A stretch of 64,000 nt of DNA from Cristatella mucedo (Eukaryota > Bryozoa > Phylactolaemata > Cristatellidae): positions 4,450,001 to 4,514,000 of the forward strand of contig WPIO01000032.1 of NCBI GenBank assembly GCA_009760855.2, in the 5' to 3' direction. The position numbers were made by a program, and so were the translations under genes. Of the stretch, positions 22,080 to 36,079 are shown in pieces; position 1 is the stretch's first letter, and every line of letters starts with the position of its first letter. Below the pieces are notes generated by a model, which was not told the DNA's origin, did not search any database, and worked only from the letters and a program-made list of their open reading frames with translations.

Positions 22080-25000
22080 GAGAAGCATCTGTCCCACCTG
22101 ATTCAGTAGGGAGGGTAAGTCCTTAGTTATTTTAAACGCAAGATTTTGATAATTCAGACACAAATAAATGTGAACGGCAGATGGAAGTCAATTTAATAAA
22201 ACTTCATCAAAGTTGCATCTGGGCAATGTCTCTGGAGAAAAATTTCTGATTTCGGTAAGGTAGGTTTTGCTTTACATGTCCATAACAGGAAAGTATACTA
22301 CTCTTACTCTAAGAATATTAATCTTGGTGGTAATTGCAAACTTTTGTTATTAGGATTCTTACAGTGATTCACATTATAGTATAACATATTAGCAATCATG
22401 AGTTGTGCACACTATAAATACCTAACTGGGCCAGCTGGAGTCTCCAGAGGGCATTAAGTCAGACCGAGCCAAAATACAAAATAACATACTATAATTATAT
22501 GTTGGTATAGCCTCTAGGTGAAATTAATCCTATCAGAGGTGCTTGTATGTTTCTCTTTATTACTTTTACTTGAAACGAGATCGTTTGTATTTCTGTGATG
22601 AGCAAAATATCTCGAAACATTGTTCGGTAGGCTGCCTGATGTAGATTCAGCTTGAAGCATTTCAAGAAAGCTGTAGTTATATAACTCCAGAAGTAAACCA
22701 AACAAAGACCTTTGAAGAACTGCCATGCTTGGTTGTCTTTGAGTTATTAACAGACTCTGTATATATTTAAAAGATTGTTCACTGTAAGATGATACTTGGA
22801 AGCACAACCTTAGACGTTTACTGGTGCAAAATAAAATTTCATTACATCTGCATCACACAAGGTCACTCCAGGACATTAGCACTACGTGCAATTTAAAAAG
22901 AAAGATTTAACTCAATTCAGCCGTTATTGATTTTGTCGGTATATATTTGGCCAAACGAATAATCTTAGAAGTAACTATAAAACTTACCTTACTTGAAGCC
23001 GCCCTCTCCCCCCTAGAAACTCGTTATGTTCTAGAAGGTTAGTATAGAGCTGAATATATGCCAAGTTCAGATGACTGCTCCATTTATGTAAAGCTGCTTA
23101 CAAAAAGGATTGATCTACATTATTTTTTTGCATAACTAACAGACTCTGTGGGCTAGTTACAAAAGAGGTTCAAGTCACGAAATTGTTACGAAAATGTCTC
23201 GGATGATGTGTATCAGGGCGGACTCCGAAGAAATTTAAAGCATTGGCTTGATAGACCTAAGAAACTGCAAGATCACTCCGACTATCCATATATGGAGGAT
23301 TCGTAAGGGCTCGTTGTCTCCAGTTGGTTTGGCTACTTAACAATATTTTTGGACACCGATTTGTTGCCAGTAGCTCGGCTTCACAAGTGCAAGAGTCTTT
23401 GGGCATTTCTTCTGCACACTAATATAACCTTTAGCTAGTCTGGGTGCAATAATATGGCTGACAGATGGTTTCAGCTTGAGCTGAATTTGAGCAAAAATGA
23501 ACCGGAAATTCACAAATTTCTTCATCGGCCACCGGGATTCATATGTATTCTGTACAGAGGGTGGCAGCAGAAATCTCTCACTATGATGGATGCGACTTAT
23601 TGCACACGCTTTACTACAGCAGCAAACTGGTGACAATCGATGAACTCCCTACATTGCACGGAAAAGATTTGGTAAAGATTTTGAACATGTTTTTACTATC
23701 ATTTTGATTCCTAAGCAACTTTTGGGTTCTTGCTCGAGCATCAAACTACAAGAACCTGCATCGGTCGGGATTCCGACTTATCATGAGTGATGAGATTCCA
23801 GATTGAGAAACTGAACAGCGATTCACTCAGTAAATAATGGCAGCTGCATTAGATCACTTGGTATCTTATCTTACACTTTCTGTTTTTCTCAAAACAATAT
23901 ATAGTTTTTGTAATATCTTTATTTGTAATTTGTTTTCAAAAAATCATTTTCAGATTGACCGCCTCTGGAAAGGCTGTAATGTAAATTTTCTTGACAAGAC
24001 TTTCACGATGATGACCTTCAATACAAAAGAGGTAACCGAATTAAGGCAGTCATTAGTAAGACAACATAAAAACCAAATTTATGTTACATCTGCTCCTGCA
24101 GATGTATTCAGCTACTTATTTATAAATATGTAAATGCAACGAAATGGTTTAGCAAGAGGTAGCTCGTGATCACAATAACTGCCTCGATGTCGATGCTTTG
24201 TACTTTAATTAACATCAGCGACTATAAAGTATTTATATTATATGAAAGTAATTACTTATAATTTGTCTGCCAGGCTAAACAATCCAAAATAGGTATTACA
24301 ACTCTCAATAATAACAAACACAAAAAGTGGGGCGAGGGGGCTTCTGAAAAAGTGCATCGAAAACATTTTTACATGGGGTACACAAAGTAAAGCCTTTTCA
24401 AAAAAAATATCTGTAGATGATAACATGAGACACGCGGATATAAATAAAATACGAATGAGGCAGGAGATAATTAACTTTCTAAATTAAAAATTTTATAGTT
24501 TACATGAGGACTTTAGTAATCTGAACTAATCATCAACATGTGTGTAGTAGGTGGATATTTTTTAGTGTTGATTCGACATGCATTGGTAGGCCAGTTGTAT
24601 AGAGGAACTGAAAAAGCAAATTTGTTGAGACCTGCTCCAATTAGAAGACTGTGCAAAGCTAGGAGTATTTAAATAAGCCATACAGCTAGATTTACCTCGA
24701 TCTTAAAAATATAAATTACTAATGGTAGAATAACCTGTTTCCTTCGTCTTAATGAAATTACTGCACGTGTTAATTTTGATTCCTCTGGGGTGACAACAAA
24801 GTGGGAGTTATCTTTCAACCGGTACATCGGCCAGAAAGAAACTGTCTGTAGGAGTATTTGGTATTGCTGTTTATAAAGAGTGAATAAGCATTCTACAAAC
24901 ACGAGTAATAATAATTCTAAATCAATATTAAAATGAATGTTTTTTAGTAATAACAATAATTGCATGACGGCTCATTGTCACCAATTCTTCTCTGTTACAA

Positions 25001-27400
25001 GCTTTTGAAAATTCTTTCAAATCTTTGCACGCATTTGCTTAGCATTCTCAAAATGGTGGTTACCTAGATTGATAGGTCACATATTCAGAGCGGTTAAATG
25101 GAAAGGTTTTTCAAAGTTCAGATTTTCGCATCAATTTTATTAGATCGTGTGTTGACGTAACCCTTCTAATTGACCTTGTCATATTAACAGAAACTAAGTG
25201 TATATACAGACGGCTGCTTTTGCCTCAGGCAATGCAGGGTTGGATCCGTCAATTATGAGCATTCTATGTGAGAAATGCATTCCAATCGGTACAATTAAAC
25301 GTGGCTATTTAAACACTAATAATGGCTTGCTGAAAAAAGGAAAACTCACCGATTCCTCAAGATACGATGATAGGCGATGGCACCTATTAGTCTACAAAAA
25401 ATGTCAGTTCTTCAATATTTTCTTTTAAACATGAGAAAGACATTCATTCGAAATTATATATTCAAATAAATTATTCTCGGGAAAAATGTTATGCGTCCTG
25501 TCCGCTAAATCCTAATGTATTGTCCACCCTAGTAACTGAGCAGACTTTGAGACATCTAAATATACAGCGGCATTGCCGGTAGAGTTCAAGAGGTGCTACT
25601 GCTACAATGAATTATGTCAATTCGCACCGCTAATCGGGAGTAGGCTGCTATGTAGGTGACCAAATTCACATATAGTCGTAGCAGTTCCTTTGATGATGTA
25701 ATGCCTAAATCATTGTCCACACGCACTATTAGTTGAAAAGCACTGTGGTTAAAACAGTGACCTAGATACTTCTTTGTAGTTCATGACAAGACAAATTCAT
25801 GCACTATTTTTGAAAAGTGCCGAGCTATAAACTAAATTATGAAGCCGTAATTCGAACTGTTAATTAGCTTTTAACTATGGGTTAGTCGTCTCGTATAGAT
25901 ATAGTTTTCACGTACGTTCTCAATATTGGTGCTTCAATCAGATTATAAAACTAGTAATTGTATACTACGTACATCTGTGCTCGCACTGACATGAATGTCT
26001 CCAGATACTTCTCCGTTGGCAAGGTTAGACAAAATCATGCATTTTTCTAAAAGTGCTGAGTTAGAAACTCTCTCTAATAAATGCTCTAATTTATTGATCG
26101 AATGGACTTTACAAAGCAATGGATTTGTCGGTTTCTGTAGGCATTGCTTCCACATAAATTCACTCTGTTGTAGCTTCAATCGGATGCTATCAAGTTTGAA
26201 ATATATTTCAAGATTGATTGTCTGATGGCTTACAGGTCGCTTAACATACTTCTATCACCAGCCGACCTATGTAACTTAATCACTCCTCAAATAGGCTCTA
26301 GCACCACCGGATCCCTAGCAGCTGGTCATCTCACTGGCCCTCGCACTCAACGGAAATCTTGCAATCATCGAAACTTTTTCTAGCATGTACGAAAAGTCCT
26401 GAACGCGCTGGGGTTTTTACCTGCATAAACCGCCCATAATGTCAGTCTTATTTAGACATGAAAATGTTCCGTTCAGCCTTGTTCTGAGAGGCAGTGAACG
26501 ACTTTCTTTGTTTTTATGCGACTCTATTTATAAAAGTATGCGAATCAGTGTATGCTTATTATTAACCGGAAGTCCTACTAATACATAGCTGGGCAAATTC
26601 CTAATTGCTGTAGCTCGCTTGCCTAAGCTTTATACTAGCATTTTTCTCTCCATGCTCTCGTAAATATGATGCAATGCTAGTCAGTAAACCATTTTGGAAA
26701 TTCATTGTAACATGCAGTAACGACAGCTGTATTTTCTCTCAATACACGTTTTGTACTCTTAGGGCTCATTATAAGTGACCTGTGATTATTATTATCATAT
26801 TTATCAGAAGTTTGATACGGGTCTGCATTGCATTAACACGTTAAATAATTGTTCCCGTCTGTTGACGCGAAAATATAAAACCCTGAAAAGCTTGGCCAGG
26901 CTTAAAGTATGCCATTATACAAAAATTCATCTAGCTCATAAAGATGAATTTCAGAAAAACTTGTGTAGAAGGTTTACACGTAATTCTAAAGCAAAAGCTT
27001 CAGAATTATGTTTCATTAGTCAAGCATGCTAGATTACTTTAATCCATTATTAGCTCTCTTTAGAAAATGATGACAGAAAATACCTTAGCGATAATAGGCA
27101 TCAGGGTTCGACCAGCTAAGACAATGAGAGAAATGCGAACCAAAACTGGCTGAACCAGAACTGAGAACTGGCACCCAAGTAACTGACTGCAGTTACTAGA
27201 TCTAATTCTGAAGCACATAACATAGATTTTTAGCTCCTGAAACATGCTAAGCAACAAAAGGCAGTACGGCCAACACTATCTTGATGACACTCTGTTTCTG
27301 GACTGGCGTTGAGTAATGAATTGAAGTAGAGAATGGTGTGTGTTCCACTTGTAGATAGTATTTATTCACTTAGGACAACTATTCCCATTTTGCTATTTGA
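22080..27400. other. Long unassigned interval between genes 1 and 2
   Basis: I searched both strands for splice-flanked cysteine modules, because the last exons of gene 1 (+) and gene 2 (-) should lie toward here, and found none. Open frames of 60-99 codons (for example 22514-22807 -, 23337-23636 -, 23837-24133 +, 24669-24965 -) show no known motif. A polypyrimidine/AG before 23955 looks like an acceptor but no donor-flanked module follows. This is old repeat or intergenic sequence as far as I can see. Confidence 0.35.
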
Positions 27401-27409
27401 GGCAGGTTT

Positions 27410-27640
27410 ATACAACTGTCCTAAGATGTCGCATCCATTGAACTCGCTGCCTAATTTCCCTACTGACTTAGCTTTGCTTCTCACTTTTTCTCTGTTGCGT
27501 GAGATGAAGTTGGTTGGCTGTCGCATGCTACCGAAAGCGGTGCCGGCTTTAAGTGCGCTTTATAAAACTCGCCTAGCTAGCACGCACTAAAGCGTTGAGG
27601 CTTTTTTGGAAAACTGACAAGAGATACATTAATTTGCGTT
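27410..27640 (+). mobile_element. LINE family B, 3' end fragment
   Basis: It matches the last part of the family B ORF and tail at 17930-18125 and 35660-35835: the 'ctcactttctctttgttgcgtgagac' region, the 'gtgcgctttataaaactc' block and a final gagatacatta. It carries the 3' end only, a typical 5'-truncated insertion, with moderate divergence. Confidence 0.75.
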
Positions 27641-28620
27641 AAGTTAAGAGTAAATGTAAGCAAAATACGAAACAATTAATGCAATAATCAAACTTTGGCT
27701 CATGATTCTTTTCAAAAGACGAACATCATTTGAATTTGATTGGAATTTCGGACTGTTGATATATATTAAAAAGGAAATAATTTTATTTTGCAAATTATGT
27801 TCAACCTAAAAGTAAAATAGAAGAGAAACATCTAGAAATAAACAAATTGTCAATCTCTGAGGCCGTTACATCAATGATCTAGGTCAAATTTAAAAAATGA
27901 GTTCAGCATTGCTCGCATGTCACTGAGGAGCGTATGCCTGATTTTAAGTCCGTAAGTATTAGTATACATGTGCACTATTAGAGAAAATAATGCTGTAGGA
28001 TTTCATACGACACGCATACAAACAACTTTTCCTAAAAGCCTAGAACTTATGACTGACTTGCATAACGTTGCTCTGACGAAATGTTGACTTAAGATTAATA
28101 TTAACATATATCTCTTAAAATTATGGTGTTACCTTTTATGAAATGTGCCTATCAAATTTTTAATTTTTCATTATCTTACTAGCATGTGGCTGCTTTTTCT
28201 TTTTAATAATTTAACTAGCCAAAAAACGCGTAAGTGAAAATTAGGTTGTCTGACAGAGATTGGAAGGTAGGCATTGTTTTTATTATACGATACACCCGTT
28301 TTAATTATCTTTATCACGTTACATCACTGTGTTAAAGCTCTTGTACCGCTAGTAAAATCAAGCTATTTATTCAGCTAGCCTTTTTTGAGCTTAGTTTGTT
28401 ACGCTAGCCTGCAAGTTGCAAAAGAAATCCGGTAAACAATGGGACTGCATTGGGATCGCTTCATTTTATGACATTTTTAATTTCGGCACACGAGGCACAG
28501 GAGGTAAAGCAGCATATTATTTGGTAGAGAATTGGCTGCTTTAGTGAGCAATATTACATTAGGATCATTAGTCGATAGCTTTTCAAGCAACTATAACTTC
28601 TGAGTCACCAGTCTACTTAC

Positions 28621-28713
28621 TGCAGGAACAAAATGTACAGCCGTTGTGGTCTTTCTTGAATCCGTTAGCACAATACATCATGCATAGTATAGGCTTACAT
28701 ACCGGTTCATAAT
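28621..28713 (-). CDS. Antistasin-like gene 2, exon 3 (module with Met at P1)
   Basis: On the minus strand, a ctttttgttgaag acceptor precedes 93 nt ending TGC-A at a GTAAGT donor; phase 1-1. It encodes C-K-P-I-L-C-M-M-Y-C, then A-N-G-F-K-K-D, then N-G-C-T-F-C-S-C, with spacing C-x4-C-x3-C-x10-C-x2-C-x-C and all six cysteines. Met at P1 and the following N-G-F-K turn recall guamerin, a leech elastase inhibitor with a Met P1 (family knowledge). The join from exon 2 gives AAT (Asn). The downstream terminal exon was not found. The mirrored copy in gene 3 has lost one of these cysteines and gained a stop. Confidence 0.83.
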
Positions 28714-31133
28714 CTTCAACAAAAAGCAGTCAGACAGGCGTTAGTTTTGGATTGCCTACATATACAAAAAGCTGTGTTTTGCTATTAGTTTCTTGCTATG
28801 GACTTATAAAGTCATTAGTGTGATATATTTTAGCTTCAAGAATTTTCACGTAAACAATTTCCTCCCAAAGGTTTCCGGTAAGCTTTGACTGACAGGCAAA
28901 CAAGTTAGTGTCCCGGGGCAGCATGAAAATAAAATTCTCACAAGTTCCATGGATATAAGAAATACCCACATGTGTGCTCTTATCTAATGAAATACATGTG
29001 AATATTCATTCACCATTGAACGGGAATTCTATTAAAAATTAAGCTAAATATCAGGATATGATGATACCAAAGAGGAACAAATTTATTTTGGTTTTAATTT
29101 TAATCATTGAACTTGTTGTTCAAAGCGAAAATAAGTTAATAAAAATTTTCAATTTATGTATGCCTAATTGCATTGCATTACTTAAAGCATACCGGGCAAT
29201 TTAAGTTGGCAGCTACGGTTAGTTTGAGTGGTAATGATAGGATATTCCTACAGGTCTAACAGTATGTGGGTATAATTTAGAAATACATGTTTTGTCGTAT
29301 TGAAAATATAAAAATGTCTGGCGCTGCTTTTTTTAGCCTGAGGCTGCAAAACGCAGGGCCACTGGAGATTCATTTTGTTTGGTAAAATACCATGCATATA
29401 TGACATGTATGATCGGATGAACCTTTTAAAAACCAGATTTCGTCGAGGCCGACAGCCAAAAAATCAACCTGGGCAGTACCAGTCGAACTTGACGTTGTTT
29501 GAGCCCAGACGTTTATATTATATATTCAGAATCGGAACTATCATTATATAATAATGATAATGAATTTGCATTGCACTCACAAGTAACTTAATTTTTTTCC
29601 GGACAATTTGCACATGCTGTAACGAGAGCATGATACAGTGGTAAGTAGAAAAAGGGAGTGTAGATCATCCTGATATTGTTCGAGGAAAAACGCACAGTGG
29701 CCACACGTAAGCATGGCTCGTGTTCGTTAGCAGAGTGTCAGCACGCATAAGCACACAAAGGGGGTTTCCGGAGTACCCAGCAAATGCTGTGACACATAAG
29801 TACAGTTTTGTCAACGTATTTAGTGATCCTTGCACTGCCGAGGTAGATAAGATTAACTTCTAGCAATTCAAAATAATTAAAAATTAGCTGTTACCTTAGT
29901 GTATGTAAGCATTTTGCATTTACTCTCATGTTTCTAGAACCCGTGAAACATATTGAGCTTGAAAAATTAAAATACAGGCAAACAGAGAAGAGATTTTGTA
30001 ACAAATAAAGATCAAAGAATAATCAGTAGCCATAGAGCACGATCGTTAAAGTTGTATTTTAGTAGTAATACCATAATTAGCTCTAGCTGACCATTGCTTT
30101 TGCTGGCTGTTGCACTATTTTGTATAAATAAGAGATTATTGAATGCAGGTTTAAAACCAGCTGTCTCAAAATTTTTCGCTTTACTATACAAACCTTTTGA
30201 TTTAAAAATCGCTTAGGCTACACGGTATCCGTAAAACATTATATATAAAACTAATTTATCCTGTCATTATCTCTAGCACAACAATATCACCTATTATTCT
30301 TTCAATCAACCACACCAATTTTTGACTGACTTAGTTTCTGGTTACCTGTTCGCACACGAAAGTATTTACCAATAGTTGTACGAAAGATTGTACTAGTGAA
30401 ACCATTATTTTTTGTAAGCGCTTCTGGTTTCTTTACTTAACCCTGAGAATCAAAGCAAATTTAAAATCTTAGTTTGTTTACCTATATTCTATCTTTCAAT
30501 CCTAGTGCTGTCCTGCTGAGTTATCCTAGGCTGCGCTAAGGGTGGAGACTTTATCAATTATTTGAGCATCTTTCTATATCAACTTTTTTGAAGATAGTCT
30601 CAATCTAAGAAACTTTATTGGTCATGTGTGATCAGTAGTCATACGTTAAATGCAGGAGTGGTTTATTACTTAAGCCTTACGATAGCCATAATGATGTCGT
30701 TGTTCTTAATTTAAACACACTTCAGGAAAACAGTCCCTTAAATATCGTGCTGTTAATTATGCGGCAAAACGTTGGAAAAATTGTAGCATTGTCACTACTA
30801 CACCTGCCCGTGCCCTAGCTCAAAAATTAAACACACAAGCAAACAACTATGCAAGACTATTACGAGTGCTGAAAATCTAGCTCATGCCACCTCTTTACTC
30901 CTTTATTCGGGAGCCAGGAAACCCCTCTAAATGAATTGTTATTATGTGTGTGCTATTAGTTGAGACTTTCCAAATATCATTTTAACCTTATTAGCAAAAA
31001 ATTACGTTCAGTGTGCTGGTTAGCTACTGGAAAAAAGACCAGTAGTTAACAGCAGTAGCAACAAATAATAATTAGACAGCTGAAATTTGCATTATTCTAA
31101 TGAATTTCTGGATTTTCGAAAGCATATACTTAC
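28714..31133 (-). other. Gene 2 intron 2
   Basis: A 2.4-kb intron, phase 1, with no further cysteine module on either strand. It is mirrored in the right arm between 58203 and about 63700, where a LINE-A and a short SINE have been added. Confidence 0.6.
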
Positions 31134-31214
31134 TGCATTGGCATGTAGGGCAACCATTGCCGTCCAAGACGTTACCAAATGGGCAGTAGATCCGACAAAC
31201 AGGTGGACATCGTA
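31134..31214 (-). CDS. Antistasin-like gene 2, exon 2 (module with Arg at P1)
   Basis: On the minus strand, a gatcttttgcag acceptor precedes 81 nt ending TGC-A before GTAAGT; phase 1-1. It encodes R-C-P-P-V-C-R-I-Y-C, then P-F-G-N-V-L-D, then G-C-P-T-C-Q-C, the complete C-x3-C-x3-C-x10-C-x2-C-x-C pattern. The C-R-I-x-C segment matches the reactive loop of hirustasin, where Arg is P1, so trypsin-like proteases are the expected targets (inference from family). Joining exon 1 gives GTA (Val), placing the module right after the signal peptide. It is the best preserved module in the window. Confidence 0.87.
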
Positions 31215-32344
31215 CTGCAAAAGATCAAATGGAGTACACACTGTAGATTTATTGGGAGAAGCATTGCTAACATTATAAATCGATAGCTTGGTGATAAAAA
31301 ACACTTTCTATTACTTTTAAATATCAAATCAATGAAAGAAAATACAATAATTTTGTGATGATAGGTTTCGTTTAAGATATTAGTTTTTGGCGAGGTGTGT
31401 ACAATAAAATAAAGTAACCCGGTCGTAGGAAGGCCTATAAAAAGAGATTCAATTTTACACGGCTTTTCAGCTGACAATTAAGCAAGTTTAGCAGCCACGG
31501 AAAAATAATCCTGTAGGCTATTGCCAGAGAAATAATAGGATATTTAATGCCTGCTTCAGCTCGTATTTAAATGATGAATCCTGCAATCTCACTTCTATTC
31601 ACGGTAGCTTTTGCATGCTGCTTTCGTGTCAGCTGTAACTAATTTATTCGGTACATTTTTCCAAATCAATGCATACTTTTCACTGCAATAAATATCATAT
31701 GAATCAAAATCAATAAATCTATTTTTGTATAGTAATTTTATTGTATTGTCTTACGTGTTACTGGATTTTTCAAATCGTGCAGGAGTCTTGATGAAGCCAA
31801 AGGAGCCAGCCACGCTGACCTCAATTACTATGATGCAGCTTAAATAAACTAGTTCAGAAACTTAAAACGATCTTAGTAACTTGATTTTGATACTCACATA
31901 TTATTCTCGCTGAAGTACTAAACATTAATTTTGTACTGGTCGACTTATTTTGAAAGCTCACTTTTAGCACATGCCTGAAGCATTGGCAGCTCACCTATTT
32001 TTATATATTTAAGTTATATAATTCTAAATACAGATGCAACGTATGTTGCGTAAAAGTATTTTCCGATAAACATATAAACATTGGCACACAAGCACCATGC
32101 GTTATCAACATAACTGCATCTAAAAATCAAATCATAAACATGATGCATCAGGATCATTTAGGTATTTTATTAAAATAAAAAATTTGATTGATTTGCTGAC
32201 ACTTTAATATAACTTCTGCCTACAATTCATAGCATGCTACGGATAGGTTTTTAACCGCTTTCTAGCTATTCATGGAAACATGGTTTTTGTGTGACCACCA
32301 AATAATCTACTGAAGTTGCCTGACATCAGAGGCTGGTGATAATT

Positions 32345-33160
32345 CAAAATAATTTATGGATAGTGATAATAATAATAAAAATTAACTTGATAAAGTGCCC
32401 TCACAGAACTCAATCTTTTTCTGGGCGCTTTACATTTGCTGCAAAGAAAAATGCAATTGAATGGTGAGTAAGATCGTGCGTGATAAACATCATGAATAAC
32501 ACGGTTAGGGTATGCACTGGGTCAGCATGCAAATGTGGTTGTGGCAGCATGCACAGTGTTAGCACGCATAAGTACATTAAGGACGAATCACAGGGACTCA
32601 CTAAATGCTGACCTAAGTAGGTGTGTTTTTAAGTTTTTTTAAATGTGGTCAAGTCAGTGGATGATCTGACGAAAGTCGGGATGGAGTTCCAGGCTTTGGG
32701 AGCATACGAACTAAATGCACGGTTTCCAAAGGATTTGAGGTTTGTACGAGGTATTTCTAGACTGTTGGATTCCGAAAAGCGGGCAGTACGATGCTTGGCC
32801 TGATGGGTAGGTAAATCTGAGAAATAGGCTGGAGCCAAAGAATGAAGTGACCTAAAAGTGAGCGACAAAACCTTGAAGTCAATCCTTTGCTTGATTGGAA
32901 GCCAGTGCAGGTCTGCTAGAAGTGGTGTGATGCGGCAACTGGAAAGTTCATGACAAACAGGCCTAGCTTCCGAATTTTTGCACTAGCTGCGATAGCCTGC
33001 TCGCACATGGTGGTAGGCCAATAAGCAATGAGTTGCAAAAGTCAAGACGGGATGTCACGAATGCATGGACCAACTTAGGCGTGGTATGCATATCTAAACA
33101 AGCCCGAGTTTCAGCAATGTTGTGTAGCTGACATGGAAAGCAATGCTATGTAGCGGATAT
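32345..33160 (-). mobile_element. LINE family A, 3' fragment, left arm only
   Basis: The (taa)n-type tail and 3' hairpin lie at 32350-32430, followed by the 3' UTR and a decayed C-terminal RT region. The open frame 32629-32868 carries S-L-A-P-A-Y and S-Y-A-P-K-A-W-N-S. The mirrored site in the right arm (near 57080-57110) runs straight from one flank to the other without it. The insertion is therefore younger than the outer duplication. Confidence 0.85.
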
Positions 33161-34902
33161 CAAACTAGGCCGCCGCTTATGCAGGTCCAAAAAAATTCCA
33201 AAAACGCCTGGGTGTTAATACGAAAGACTGTAACTGGTGGCCTTAAAAATACCCTAAGGAATTTTGGCAGCTTAATACTATAGCTCAGCATTGAAAAATG
33301 CTTTAAGTGTCAATCTGAGAAGTAAACCGTGATACTGACCTATAGAAAACATAGATATGCGGTAGGAGAGTGAAATATGGGCAAGAATTAAGGTGCATTC
33401 ACTCTCTTTCTAGATACTAGGTTCAAGTACAGAAAAAAATCAACCTTTCTGAGCAAGCAGTCTGGATGCAAACCGGTCATTCTAGCGTGGAACTCGATCA
33501 GTTTAACCAGTATATCTCCACGTGCTAATTTTAGGAATGTAGACACAAATAAACGTAAGAAATTAAAAGGAGAAATAAAGTACGATGTTTGATAGATCAA
33601 TTCCTGGGAAAGTTTGATTGGTGTCTAGCTGCAGTGAGAAACGTCAACAGAGAAGGGTGACAACTCCGTAATTATGACGGCGTCTGTATGTGACCCTGCT
33701 GACCGTCTAGGAGGTTTTTCATTTTTCAGAACGTAATAGTATTAATAATTATAATACAACTGTACAGTGTCCTTAGACAACTCGGTCTCTTCCTAAGCAC
33801 TTTACTTACGCTGTAAAGGAAGCATGATTAAAGTTGAATCTATGAGAACAACCAAAGGCTAAACGCTTAACCCCGGCATCATAACAATAATCATGTACTC
33901 CAATAAGGGCATTGCAGCACTACATGCACACCAACAATACTTTTTGAATAGCCATTTTGTCAGTGGAACTTAATGACTAAATAAAACTAAATGAAAAAAC
34001 CTTAATAATCTTTTCCCAACCACTCAGAATGTCAAGCTCCTTGCCCCAAAAAATGTTGACTCCACCACTGCAATGGCTTCATTCCCGTGCTAGTAATAGT
34101 TTCCAAAAGTAGTTTTACTTGTCTGAAAGAAGTGAGAAATACGTAATCTTGTTACATTCTTTGCTAATATCACGAATTTCCTGGCTTTCCATGAATTTCC
34201 ATGTTTTCACATTTTTCCATGACCACCAACGCCAAATTATTACCATACCTGCGGAATATGAGATTAAAATTAGTTACATAAAATAGTAGTCGTTGCATTT
34301 TCATCTTACAAAATAATGCGAAGAGGTTTATTAACTTATTTGTCTTAACTCTGTTACCAATTTATTTAGCTTAAACGAAGTCCAGGCCTGAGGATCGTGG
34401 TTAGTAAACTAATTACGATAAATATTTCAAAAAGCCAAGCTAAAGAAATCCCCAAGGCTTTGCAGTGGGAGCGGACATCATTTACAAAATACTTAAAAGG
34501 ATAGTAACTATAGTTGAAGTTATTTTTGCACACTAAACCACAGAATGGGAGACCCCTTCATTAAACAAACACCTTAACTTTATTAGTTAACATGAAGTCA
34601 CGTGAGGGGTATCATTAATGTTATTCGTGATCACGAACTGAGCCTCATCTCTGATTGTCGTTTTCGAGAACAAAATGGTCCATTCACTTAAAACTAAGGC
34701 AGAGGTCTCCATCTCTGGATAAAAGCGGTGCCAAATGTCAAAGCAAGCTGCTCACGCATTGCATGGCGACCTCCTGGTTAATTTTGATGTATGAGTCCTC
34801 CGGCTTCTACTTAAGCAGTCGATCTTTCACCAGCACCCTCCCTTAAACCAGAAATTACCAGTTCAATACAAAATGCAATAACATTTGCCCTCATACTTCA
34901 AT

Positions 34903-35838
34903 GGTAAAATTAGATGATGATAAAACCGAACTACTGCTCATAGGACACCCTAAGCGTGTGGCAGGATTAAAAGGCTTTGCTCTTCTAATAGGTGATGCTA
35001 TTATGCGACCATCACCACGTGCTCAAAATATAGGAGTCGTTTTCGACAGCTGCCTCAATTTCAAAAGCTTCATTCAGAAGTATGCTTCTACAGCTAGCCA
35101 TCACGTTCGATCCCTATCCAAGATTAGGAGCTGTCTCCCACAGTGGCTTGTAAACAATTTAACTTGCTCATTACTTTTGTCTCGGCTTGATTATTGTAAC
35201 TCCCTTTTGGCTGCGCTGCCAAAAAAAAGCAAGTAGGCCACTGCAGCGGACTATGAACATGGCTGGATGGCTGGTCTTCAAGTCCCAGTGGTTTGAGCAC
35301 GTGTCACCTCTGCTGGAAGAGCTAGGATGGTTGCCGGTTGAGCAACGAATACAAAGCAAAGTTCTTCCGCTGACCCACAAGACCCGCCACGGCTCGGCTC
35401 CTTCGTACCTAGCTGAACTGCTGCACCAGTTTCAGTCTGTTCGCGCCCTCAGGTCCTGTGTGGAAAGTAAATTCGCTGTCCCATTCCTCAGCTTAAAGAC
35501 CGTTGGCAACCGAAGCTTGAGGTCTGCAGGTCCTAGGCTGTGGAACTCGCTTCCACAATTCTTACCCAACAGCCACTACTCTCCTACTGCCGAATATGGC
35601 ACATCCTTTTCAGCGGTCCTTAGCTGGTACTTCTATGCAAATCACTACCTCAACTGCTCTCCTGACTCTGCAACGCTTCCCACTTTCTCATTGTTGAATG
35701 AGACGAAGTCTGTTGGCTACCGAATGCGTACCGAAAAGCCGCTGAGGCTGTGAGTGTGCTTTACAAAACTATCCTGCCTAACACCCACATGGTCTTTATG
35801 ACTTTGTGGAGTTACAGACAGAGATACATTGCTAGAGT
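34903..35838 (+). mobile_element. LINE family B, 3' fragment, left arm only
   Basis: It encodes the C-terminal RT region in two frames offset by a shift near 35210-35240: D-D-D-K-T-E-L-L-L-I-G, S-R-L-D-Y-C-N-S-L, then L-P-V-E-Q-R-I-Q-S. It ends with the gagatacatt tail. The flanking sequence at 34860-34902 continues in the mirrored right arm at about 55400-55440 without it. It is a 5'-truncated insertion that postdates the outer duplication and is closer to intact than the 15.9-kb copy over the shared part. Confidence 0.87.
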
Positions 35839-36079
35839 AGCACCAAACATATGCTGGATCTTGATCACCATCACATGCAATTGCTCATTTATAATATTAA
35901 CATTGATGTCTCTTCACTATGAAAATGGTCGCAAGGATTAATTAGGCCTAGTGGTAAGCAAGCTGACACAACGGAAATTCTCAAGCATCATGCAATAAGC
36001 TCCATGAAAAGGAGTCGCACTAGTTAGCCGGAAGTGATGCTCGGTCATAAAATGACCAGACGCACAAGTTGATACGAAC

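Larger units (their letters stand above)
31215..36079 (-). other. Gene 2 intron 1 with two LINE insertions
   Basis: A 4.9-kb phase 1 intron. It contains LINE-A (32345-33160, antisense to nothing else) and LINE-B (34903-35838), both absent from the mirrored intron of gene 3. The rest pairs with 55400-58120 and has no exon that I can recognise. Confidence 0.6.

Noticed and set aside
22514-22807. 97-codon minus-strand frame
   Set aside because: No family motif, and it overlaps another unrelated frame of similar length. It looks like chance or an old repeat.
23837-24133. Possible exon after the tttcag at about 23955
   Set aside because: No donor at the end of an open phase 1 segment, no cysteine pattern and no similarity to the other exons.
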